Source: Cyanophora paradoxa
Taxonomy: Eukaryota > Glaucocystophyceae > Cyanophorales > Cyanophoraceae
Direction: 5' to 3'
Assembly: GCA_004431415.1 (NCBI GenBank)
Contig: QPMI01000181.1
Coordinates: 1-64,000, forward strand
Length of the DNA stretch: 64,000 nucleotides
This document shows, piece by piece, positions 28,334 through 36,153 of this stretch. The position numbers were made by a program, and so were the translations under genes. The first letter of the stretch is position 1. Every line of letters begins with the position of its first letter. Under the pieces are notes generated by a model. That model was given only the letters and a program-made list of their open reading frames with translations, had not been told where the DNA came from and searched no databases.

Positions 28334-29905
28334 TTGAGATCTGATTACAATAACCGAAACATTGCCCAACAACCTACTTATTCATATACAAGCCGGGAAT
28401 TTGGAATGCCGTATCCCGTAACTGTGGATTGGTCAAAAGGTATCACCATCTTCTTTGCAGGTTCTTATAGATTTTGGGGACCGTGGGTAGATCTCTTAAA
28501 TTTTAGTTCACCAGATGGAACTAATAAAGTATCCTTTGGGACAACAGGTAGCAGTATGGGTATACATTCTTATACAAGCAATGGTGTGACTTACCCAGCA
28601 GCACACTTAAATTATCCCACATCGTATTCTGAGTTGTCGCCGAATCATTGGGACTTTACAGTTTCTTCAAATGTCTGCACTTTCGGATTTAACGGACAAG
28701 ATTTAGGCACAGTCATTACAGAAGTGGATTATCTTCCACCTTCCACTTTTAGTAGGATGGGTGTTGCCTATTTCATTACGGCAGTAGGGGAATATATTAT
28801 ATTCAACAGAGCATTGACATTTGATGAAAGGCAAAAAGTGAGATATTATATGCAAGATTATTTTGGCTTTCCAAAAAAGCAAACAATCGTTATTCCTGAT
28901 AATCTACGCATTTCTGCTGAAAATGTTCATATTAGAAATTTAATCGTTTCTTCAAATGCAAGCATTCCAAACTATACCACATCAAATGTGGTTCAAGGTT
29001 GGATACAGAACCACACACCTGCGTGGTCAAATATCACAGACAAACCGTTAACGTTTGCTCCTGATGTTCATACTCACACAAAAGACCAAATATCAGACTT
29101 TTCCCATTCTCATTTATGGAATGACATCACAGACAAACCGTTAACCTTTGCTCCTGCTGCCCATTCTCATTTATGGAACGACATCACCGATAAACCATTA
29201 ACCTTTGCTCCTGATGCTCATTCTCATGCATGGACAACCATTACAGGTAAACCATTAACCTTTGCTCCTGATGCTCACACTCACACAAAGTCTCAAATAA
29301 CAGACTTCGCCCACAATCATTTATGGGCGGACATCACAGACAAACCGTTAGCGTTCACTCCTACTACTCACACTCACACAAAGTCTCAAATTACTGATTT
29401 TGCCCACACTCATTTATGGGCGGACATCACAGACAAACCGTTAACATTTGCTCCTGCTGCTCACTCTCATTTATGGGCGGACATCACAGACAAACCATTA
29501 ACATTTGCACCTGCTGCTCATACTCATGATTGGATAGGTATTACAAATAAACCTTTGCTGTTTCCGCCCGATGCTCATACACACCCTTGGAGTAGTATAA
29601 CAGAAAAACCATTAACATTTCCGGCAACAGCTCACACTCATTTATGGAATGATATTACAGACAAACCAACATTTGCAACTGTTGCGACAACCGGAAATTA
29701 TGATGATTTAATTAACAAGCCAACATACACAGCGCCCACAAATTTTGACGCTACAAGTATTATTTCCACAGATCGCACAGGTGATTGGAGAAATTACAAC
29801 GGAGGAATATTGACAGGGGACACAAATACTTGGGCGAACACATGGGCTGCTTCTGATGAAGATTGTAGTAGCTGTAAAATGTATTGGAATGTCCAACAGG
29901 AATGA
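28334..29905 (+). CDS. Giant tail-fibre-like protein, segment 4: LamG-like domain and second HxH shaft
   Basis: A 523-residue open frame. The first 190 residues finish a LamG-like domain (GITIFFAGSYRFWGPW ... NRALTFDERQKVRYYMQ). A long shaft follows at about 29,040-29,690 with at least ten HxH units of the form HSHLWNDITDKPLTFAP. It then passes into a region with VATTGNYDDLINKPTY, a phrase typical of phage and bacterial fibre proteins. The frame ends near 29,905 and overlaps segment 5 in another frame, consistent with one indel rather than two genes. Confidence 0.75.
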   Translation: MRSDYNNRNIAQQPTYSYTSREFGMPYPVTVDWSKGITIFFAGSYRFWGPWVDLLNFSSPDGTNKVSFGTTGSSMGIHSYTSNGVTYPAAHLNYPTSYSELSPNHWDFTVSSNVCTFGFNGQDLGTVITEVDYLPPSTFSRMGVAYFITAVGEYIIFNRALTFDERQKVRYYMQDYFGFPKKQTIVIPDNLRISAENVHIRNLIVSSNASIPNYTTSNVVQGWIQNHTPAWSNITDKPLTFAPDVHTHTKDQISDFSHSHLWNDITDKPLTFAPAAHSHLWNDITDKPLTFAPDAHSHAWTTITGKPLTFAPDAHTHTKSQITDFAHNHLWADITDKPLAFTPTTHTHTKSQITDFAHTHLWADITDKPLTFAPAAHSHLWADITDKPLTFAPAAHTHDWIGITNKPLLFPPDAHTHPWSSITEKPLTFPATAHTHLWNDITDKPTFATVATTGNYDDLINKPTYTAPTNFDATSIISTDRTGDWRNYNGGILTGDTNTWANTWAASDEDCSSCKMYWNVQQE

Positions 29906-30879
29906 AATCTTGTTATATCTATTATGCTTGTCATTACAATTGTAGATACTTTGATGTGGTGGGAATTTATCCTCCAACAACTGTGTATACATATTTACGA
30001 GTAAATGCCTATTCTACTGCAATCGACCCATCAAAGGAATTCAAACAGTATGTTGGAATAAATTGTGAAGGACTAACCAAAGTTGGTGTTCATGGACAGA
30101 AAGGAAGAATTTATTTACCCGGTCCAATTGCTGTTGGATGGAGCAAAAACCCTGCTGTAACTTCACACAGTGGTTACTGTCATTGGGATAATATCTTCGG
30201 AAAACCAACAGCTTCAACATCTGTCGGTCCTCACTCACACAGCAAAGCAGATATCACAGATTTTGCACATACTCACACAAAGGCAAATATTACAGATTTT
30301 GCCCATACTCACACTAAATCAGAAATCTCAGATTTGCCTTCTTTTGATCCATTCACAGCCAATACGATCACAGCAAATAATACTATGTATGTAGGATCGG
30401 GTTCAATAGTAACTCCTGCATCACCCACAAACCAAGAAACATGGTTCTTCCACAATTCCGCAAACTTTTATGATAAAACACTGCTCTGTCGTGGAAATGC
30501 TTATGCAAGAGCATTTTATGCGATGAATGCAGGAACCACAAACACAATCAGCCAAGTTCCATCTTGGTATGATATAGAAAGACGTTTCAAATCAGGAAAA
30601 TATCAAGCCACAAGTGGTGTTATAAGCGCGGGTCAAACAACACAGCATGCATATGTTTTATATTGGGACCCACCTTTTTACACTCAGACACCTGTTGTAA
30701 ATGCCACACTTCAAGGAACTCCTGCAACAAACCCAGGGGATGTAGATTTTAGAATTGGAATCTCAAACTCCACAGCTAACTACACAACAATCTATGTGAC
30801 ATTCATAGCATCCCCTACTCTATCTGAAAGTCGAAGTATCACATGCACTATCCATTGGACATGTCATGGTATACCATAA
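29884..30879 (+). CDS. Giant tail-fibre-like protein, segment 5: C-terminal tip
   Basis: A 331-residue open frame with three more HTHTKANITDFA units at about 30,225-30,330. A C-terminal domain of roughly 150 residues follows (about 30,430-30,877), ending SITCTIHWTCHGIP. The last 100 residues (AYVLYWDPPFYTQTPVVNAT ... YTTIYVTFIASP) have the look of a small beta-sandwich such as an H-type lectin domain, which is a weak assignment. By position this would be the receptor-binding tip. A stop and a 49-bp AT-rich gap follow before the next gene. Confidence 0.7.
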   Translation: MECPTGMKSCYIYYACHYNCRYFDVVGIYPPTTVYTYLRVNAYSTAIDPSKEFKQYVGINCEGLTKVGVHGQKGRIYLPGPIAVGWSKNPAVTSHSGYCHWDNIFGKPTASTSVGPHSHSKADITDFAHTHTKANITDFAHTHTKSEISDLPSFDPFTANTITANNTMYVGSGSIVTPASPTNQETWFFHNSANFYDKTLLCRGNAYARAFYAMNAGTTNTISQVPSWYDIERRFKSGKYQATSGVISAGQTTQHAYVLYWDPPFYTQTPVVNATLQGTPATNPGDVDFRIGISNSTANYTTIYVTFIASPTLSESRSITCTIHWTCHGIP

Positions 30880-30928
30880 TTAACTCACAGATCGCTTTAT
30901 TTTTCTAATCTTCTTAGTAAAAGAAGCA

Positions 30929-31774
30929 ATGGGTGAATACAACCGAGTCCAATTACCGGTTTACGCATTGGGTGCGCCCGCAATTCATTTCAGACAACAT
31001 GAAGTATCCGATGAGATTCGTGGTATGGAATCAACAGAACGCGCAAACTCAGGAAATGCGTTCGATAAAAACAGTGTGATTCGCGTAAAAGAACTACGAG
31101 CCGATAAGAATTCGGGTGTGGTAAAAACAACTCAATTATTGGTTACAAATGCGAATTTTCAATCAGCAAACGGAGAACCCGATGCGTATGGTGTAGATAT
31201 CAAAGCATTCCAATTCGACAATACGCGAGCCGCCGCCGTTATCCGATCAGGAGGCGCTGTTATTGGTGGTGGATGCCGAGTATCCGGAATGCTTGGCTCT
31301 TCTGCTGCGTTTAACGATATTCCGGACACCTTACCTGAACATGCAGATAATCCCCAACGAATGCGTATGTTTCTTCCATGTGGAGATTCCCCATATGCTT
31401 TTGCTATCATACGAGCAAATGTAAATATAAATGATGCTACCCAACCCCAAGGTATTGACGGACCTTGGAAAATGGCTGATCAACTTTTACCGAAAGCGAT
31501 TTACTCCATGTGTCGCTCTCAGAATGGAGGTGTAGAAGGATATACATTCATTGTTCAAGCGGTAGGTCATGGAGGGCGTGGATGGGTTATAAGAAATCCT
31601 GCAACACAACCCAACACTTTTGATTTTTGGGCATCTGAGGTTGGAGGTTATGATATTATGATTTATGGATATCGTAATGATGAGGCGGCATGGGCTGTTG
31701 CTAACTGCATAAATCCCGATGCTCAACTATCGAATTTCTATAATGAACCATACCCCGAAGATCCCGTCCCATAA
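30929..31774 (+). CDS. Unknown 281-residue protein, paralogue A (element B)
   Basis: An intact open frame after the fibre gene. Blocks ESTERANSGNAFDKNSVIRV, RVKELRADKNSGVVKTTQLLVTNANF and a C-terminal YDIMIYGYRNDEAAWA recur in the next gene (ESTEIAPTLNTFGD; RELRCDTNSGVVKTTRLLVTNANF; FTVIMYAERNDAIARGN), so the two are tandem paralogues. The strand-rich composition suggests a beta-sandwich structural protein. Placement after the fibre fits a virion accessory or fibre-associated role. The family is not recognised. Confidence 0.65.
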   Translation: MGEYNRVQLPVYALGAPAIHFRQHEVSDEIRGMESTERANSGNAFDKNSVIRVKELRADKNSGVVKTTQLLVTNANFQSANGEPDAYGVDIKAFQFDNTRAAAVIRSGGAVIGGGCRVSGMLGSSAAFNDIPDTLPEHADNPQRMRMFLPCGDSPYAFAIIRANVNINDATQPQGIDGPWKMADQLLPKAIYSMCRSQNGGVEGYTFIVQAVGHGGRGWVIRNPATQPNTFDFWASEVGGYDIMIYGYRNDEAAWAVANCINPDAQLSNFYNEPYPEDPVP

Positions 31775-31793
31775 TTATGTTTCGATATATTAA

Positions 31794-32698
31794 ATGGCTG
31801 CACCTGCACCACCTGAACGCATCTTAACTGCGCAACTATCGTTAGCTGCGCCCGCAAACCACGTATTACAGCATGCTATTATCGATAATATCGATGGTCT
31901 CGAATCCACAGAAATCGCACCAACTCTCAATACCTTCGGTGATACTCATATGCTGAGACTGAGAGAGTTGCGATGTGACACCAACAGTGGAGTGGTGAAA
32001 ACAACGAGACTTCTTGTAACAAATGCGAACTTCAACGCTCATTATGGAGATCCCGACAGTTACAATGATGATAATAAGGTTACCAACTTTGCTTACGAAG
32101 CAAGAAGGGCGCAATTAAATGTAGATCCGGAGGCGCTTATATTGGGGACGGACTAAGAGTTGGTGGTATCATTGGAGCGCCTCTAATCGTAAATGACCAA
32201 CCCAATCCTGATGATGAAAACACGAGAATTAGAACGTATTGCCCGGGTATGAATGAACCTTACATTATTAAAATAAACACGATTATAATAAACCTGCAAA
32301 CTGCCGTAATTGACATAATAGAACCGCTGGGAAACCATTACAGATATACCGAAAAGCTACCTGCGGATATTTATGCATTATGTAGGAGAACCGATGTAGC
32401 AAGACCACGTATTACAGTTCAAGTAGTCCCCGTCGATAATTTTGGTCTTGCTTTCCATTCATTGCCTCTTTTGGATACGCAAGATGATGAATATATAATT
32501 AGGGCAACACAACAAGGAACATTCACGGTTATTATGTATGCCGAAAGAAACGATGCAATCGCAAGAGGAAACCGCTATGGTCAATATCTAACCACAAATC
32601 TCTATAATCCATCGGCGGTAGCGATCCGCTACCATAAATCTACGGTATATATAGAGGAATGGATGAAAAAACAAGGAGATTTATTGAGTCTGCGATAA
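31794..32698 (+). pseudogene. Unknown protein, paralogue B, one frameshift (element B)
   Basis: It starts MAAPAPPERILTAQL at 31,794, 19 bp after paralogue A. The first frame stops at 32,156; adding one base to the GGGG run at about 32,146 continues as GLRVGGIIGAPLIVNDQPN into the frame that runs to 32,698. The whole is therefore about 301 codons, similar in size and pattern to the preceding gene. The last 40 bp overlap the start of the zinc-ribbon gene. Function unknown. Confidence 0.6.
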
Positions 32699-32931
32699 TG
32701 GTTCATGGACTTGATAAGTTTGATTACACCGAAACTGTCTATAAAAAGGCGCAAGAGAAGGTATCTGTGAGATGCCTGCAATGTAATAAAGTCTTTCAGA
32801 CTTATGGATTTAACCATATAAAGGGGTCAGGATGTAGACAGTGTTCTAAGAAACACTCTCATGCATACAGAAAAAAGACTACATGGGGAATCGTAATAGA
32901 AGAGAAACCGATTATGTTATATTTTGATTAG
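32659..32931 (+). CDS. Zinc-ribbon protein of a phage/giant-virus type
   Basis: 90 residues. The pattern RFIESAIMVHGLDKFDYTET followed by CLQC ... GFNHIKGSGCRQC, with two CxxC pairs, matches a small zinc-ribbon module common in phage and giant-virus proteins, often beside endonuclease domains. Here it is alone or cut short. The frame overlaps the end of paralogue B, so the start may lie a little downstream. DNA binding is inferred. Confidence 0.6.
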   Translation: MDEKTRRFIESAIMVHGLDKFDYTETVYKKAQEKVSVRCLQCNKVFQTYGFNHIKGSGCRQCSKKHSHAYRKKTTWGIVIEEKPIMLYFD

Positions 32932-33117
32932 AGTTTCGAAAGAGAAATGAGCATCTTTCCGCATTTACCTTTGGTTATTATGCAAGTATCAAAGCAATTC
33001 GGACATGTCTTATGATAATGGAGCATTATGATATCGACCAACTCATACGGAAATACTTTCGCTAAGATGGTTCGCATCCTACCAATTTCGTTTTTTATTT
33101 TTCTATATAATTCATAA
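32932..33117. other. Gap before the AdoMet decarboxylase gene
   Basis: 186 bp, AT-rich towards the 3' end (TTTTTTATTTTTCTATATAATTC just before the start codon), which could hold a promoter. No gene is seen. Confidence 0.3.
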
Positions 33118-33516
33118 ATGAATCATCGCGGTTCCCATGTAATGTTAGATTACAAGTTCAATCATCCATTGATGGTGGGATTGGAAAACTTGGAGACCAC
33201 AACAACGTGGTTAATGCAATTTTTACAATCTATTATACAAGAGCAAGGTATCCGAGTTGTTCACAAGCATTGCGAGATTTTCGATGGTGGTGTTTCGCCA
33301 CCGGGTTTTGCGATGGTATTACTTCTTGATGAGAGCCATTGCACCGCTCATTGTTACTCTGACCAAGGAATGTTAGCGATTGATGTATTCACTTGCGGAA
33401 CCGAAGCGCAAAGTAAGACCTCCGTAATATCTAAATTGATAGATGAGAGAATAACAGAGATCTTTTCAGGGTTGGAGAAAGCGGAGAAGCAGATAGCAGC
33501 GCGATTTCCGAGTTAA
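33118..33516 (+). CDS. speH: S-adenosylmethionine decarboxylase, prokaryotic class 1B type
   Basis: 132 residues, the usual length of the small prokaryotic-type enzyme. The self-cleavage site is Glu72-Ser73 in LLDESHCTAHC, where Ser73 would become the pyruvoyl group. His78 and Cys93 (IDVFTCG) match the conserved His and Cys 5 and 20 residues after the cleaved serine. The residue eight before the cleavage serine, Ser or Thr in bacterial relatives I know, is Ala65 here. The enzyme makes decarboxylated AdoMet for spermidine synthesis. No other polyamine gene is in the window. It is the last gene of element B before the repeat zone, and a plausible host-metabolism gene of the virus. Confidence 0.88.
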   Translation: MNHRGSHVMLDYKFNHPLMVGLENLETTTTWLMQFLQSIIQEQGIRVVHKHCEIFDGGVSPPGFAMVLLLDESHCTAHCYSDQGMLAIDVFTCGTEAQSKTSVISKLIDERITEIFSGLEKAEKQIAARFPS

Positions 33517-33564
33517 TCACACTGAGATTTTGAAGAAATATAACATGTCTTATTGAATATCGTC

Positions 33565-33660
33565 AGGTGTAACAGGTGTAACAGGTAAATCCCAAACTTC
33601 GCTCCTAGGGAGGCCAAAAACCCAAAACTTTGGGATTTACCTGTTACACCTGTTACACCT
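33565..33660. repeat. Perfect 32-bp inverted repeat with GTGTAACAG units
   Basis: Arms 33,565-33,596 and 33,629-33,660 are exact reverse complements, each with two AGGTGTAACAG units followed by GTAAATCCCAAA. The loop of 32 nt includes a CCTAGG palindrome. It lies just after the decarboxylase gene and may form a transcript-ending hairpin or a protein-binding site. Confidence 0.85.
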
Positions 33661-33731
33661 TGGGATTCACCTGTTACATCTATCAAACAAAGCATTAATA
33701 TATTCGATTCCTTACATTGATTATAGTGTCA

Positions 33732-33842
33732 TGTAACAGGTGTAACAGGTGTTTCCCAAACTTTCCTCATAGGAGATGAAAAATCCAAAACTTTGGGATT
33801 TACCTGTTACACCCGTTACACCTTGGGATTCACCTGTTACAC
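33732..33842. repeat. Second, imperfect copy of the GTGTAACAG inverted repeat
   Basis: The same layout as 33,565-33,660: TGTAACAGGTGTAACAGG ... TTCCCAAA on the left, and TTTGGGATTTACCTGTTAC with a further TTGGGATTCACCTGTTACA on the right. The arms carry a few mismatches. The extra right-hand unit is shared by both copies, so the whole block was duplicated. Confidence 0.75.
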
Positions 33843-33852
33843 ATTGATTATC

Positions 33853-34633
33853 GACTGTTTAATTGGACATGTTACACTTGAAACACAATTTTGATACAGT
33901 AAAAAACAGAATCCAATCTTATCAATTGTTTAATTGGACATAATGCAACTCTGGGGTCATTTTTGATACAGTAAAAATCTCAACCGAATCTCATCGATTG
34001 TTTAATTGGACATAATGCAGTAACCATCTCTTCCAACAAAATACGCCGCAATCTCATCAATTGTTTAATTGGACATAATGCAGTAACCATCTCTTCCAAC
34101 AAAATACGCCGCAATCTCATCGATTGTTTAATTGGACATAATGCAGTAACCATCTCTTCCAACAAAATACGCCGCAATCTCATCGATTGTTTAATTGGAC
34201 ATAAGGCAGTAACCATCTAATCCAACAAAATACGCCGCAATCTCAACGATTGTTTAATTGGACATAATGCAGTAAGGAGTGAATTATTTTCATCCGATAT
34301 TTCATCGATTGTTTAATTGGACATAATGCAGTAACGAGTGAATTATTTTCATCCGATATCTCATCGATTGTTTAATTGGACATAATGCAGTAACAAGTGA
34401 ATTATTTTCAACCGATATATCATCGATTGTTTAATTGGACATAATGCAGTAACCATCTCTTCCAACAAAATACGCTGCAATCTCATCGATTGTTCAATTG
34501 GACATAATGCAGTAACGAGTGAATTATTTTCAACCGATATATCATCGATTGTTTAATTGGACATAATGCAGTAACGAGTGAATTATTTTCAACCGATATT
34601 TCATCGATTGTTCAATTGGACATAATGCAACTC
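33853..34633. repeat. Tandem array, 13 copies of a roughly 60-bp unit
   Basis: The core ATCGATTGTTTAATTGGACA then TAATGCAGTAA recurs at about 33,853, 33,923, 33,997, 34,058, 34,121, 34,184, 34,247, 34,306, 34,366, 34,426, 34,487, 34,547 and 34,607. Two types of spacer alternate in blocks: one with CATCTCTTCCAACAAAATACG, the other with GAGTGAATTATTTTCA. The first two and last copies are followed by divergent DNA. Repetition of spacers rules out CRISPR. An origin or terminal iteron array is possible. Confidence 0.9.
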
Positions 34634-34926
34634 TGTGTGAATTTTTGCGATTTCCGATAGAATGGGCGGTGGACTACTTCAATCGTGATTATATCAATCG
34701 TGATTATATCATAAATTTATGTTCCTTCAATCGAGATTATATCAAATTTGCATAAAATACATATTAATCGCGTTTATATCAATAAATTAATCGATATTAT
34801 ATCAATTGTTTAATCGAGATTATTAAAATTTAATATAAAAATACATATTTATCGATTAATTTATACATATTTATTAACATGAAAATACATATTTATCGAT
34901 TAATTATACAAATTTATTTAAGAAAA
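34634..34926 (+). repeat. AT-rich iterons (AATCG-nnn-TTATATCAA) beside hairpin 2
   Basis: Core copies occur at about 34,680, 34,694, 34,726, 34,774 and 34,790, then ACATATTTATCGATTAATT repeats at 34,845 and 34,887. They are the reverse orientation of the motif before hairpin 1. No gene is present. Confidence 0.6.
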
Positions 34927-35011
34927 ACACATAAAGAAATACAAATTTAAATCCAGGAGCGAAGCGCGAAGCGCGTAGCGGAGGGATTTAAATTTGTATT
35001 TCTTTATGTGT
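34927..35011. repeat. Hairpin 2: perfect 28-bp inverted repeat at the virus-host boundary
   Basis: Arms 34,927-34,954 and 34,984-35,011 are exact reverse complements. The 29-nt loop is rich in GCGAAGCGC. The arms are 19 of 28 bases identical to those of hairpin 1 and share ACACATA at the start and AATCC at the end. The differences are matched on both arms, so pairing is preserved. Within about 50-100 bp to the right the composition changes to that of the host. Confidence 0.9.
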
Positions 35012-36153
35012 AACCCAATTCGTTAACCAAACTCGAAACTCAAGAAGTTATTACAGAGTGCGCATTCGCATGCGCTAGCGCTGCAGCTAATATTTATTGT
35101 CCGGCGACAATGCAAATACTCACCTTCAACTGGCCGGCGGCAGGTGCGACTCTGACGGGAGACCTGTCAAGGAGGAGAAGCGGCTTGTAAACGAGCTGTA
35201 CATCAAATCGAACAATCTTGCCGTCCTCGTCATCGCAGAGTCCGCGGCGCTGGTCCTCCTGCTTGCTGTGAATAATTTTTGGGTGAATCCATCGCTGAAC
35301 GCGAGGGAATCTGGGATTTCAAATGCGCTGGCCGGCAAGAATAAAGAAGCAATCATGATATACAAAGGCGAGATATGCAGTCTCCTTGCCTCAAATGGTT
35401 CGTTACCAGCCGGCTGATGTTAATAATCGCGTGCTTAATTTTCATGGTAGACGAGGTTCGCGATGAGTTGGCTTCGGAATTTACGCGTCTCAAGATACAG
35501 ACGGCAATGAAATACAAGGATGAATATCGAGTGTACGAGATCGCCAACTGTCCTCTCCATATGCGTGGCAATATGCACAACGGCAAGATCAAGCCATCCT
35601 CATCGATCGCACCGGTCGACGTTGAAGGTGCCGGAACATATGCAAGGCTACCCCCAGCCCCGGCCATCATAGACAGTAACTACAACGCGTTCGCGTATGG
35701 TGACCCATCGATCGCGAAGAACGTCCGGCATCGCCCTCATGTTAGTGGACCCTCTGCAAATCCTGACCAGCTGCAGCCTCATCATGACGAATAGACCAAC
35801 GGTAGTACTAGTTCGAGTTCAGTGTATTCCTGCACACCTGCATGCACACAATCGACGATCTTCTAGGACGACCATCAATTTTGTTGTTCCTGCAGATATG
35901 TGCTCGCAGCCTCGTGAGCTGTAGCGCTTCTAGATCTGATGTAAATCGACTCGCGATCAGCTATTGCAACTTGTGGATGTGTGTGTGTTGTTTGTTGGGT
36001 AAAGGATGTGTGTGTGTGTGTGTGTGTGTGGTGTGGTGGGGGTTCAGTGCAAGAGTTCTAAGTGCGTTCGATCCGCTGTCGACGTCGACATGGTTCAACT
36101 CACTTCACACGTACACGCCCCCTGGCCCAGGCCCCCCCGAGCCCCCCCCGCCC
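35012..36153 (+). other. Boundary zone; possible small membrane-protein gene
   Basis: Composition rises from AT-rich to intermediate GC. Two overlapping plus-strand frames, 35,097-35,417 and 35,375-35,794, each contain one hydrophobic stretch (LAVLVIAESAALVLLLAV; LMLIIACLIFMV) and could be two exons of one host gene, but I find no splice signal that joins them well and no family. A (GT)n microsatellite lies at about 36,010-36,035. The rest of the stretch up to the helicase stop codon shows nothing recognisable. Confidence 0.25.

Noticed and set aside
27590-29690. Collagen-like repeats
   Set aside because: There is no Gly-x-y periodicity; the repeat is HxH-based and of phage-fibre type.
33853-34633. 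CRISPR-like spacing of repeats and spacers
   Set aside because: The spacers fall into two repeated types rather than being unique, there are no cas genes, and the setting is eukaryotic viral DNA.
35097-35794. Viral gene at the right edge of element B
   Set aside because: It lies outside the hairpin, has host-like composition and matches nothing in either element; kept only as a weak host-gene candidate.
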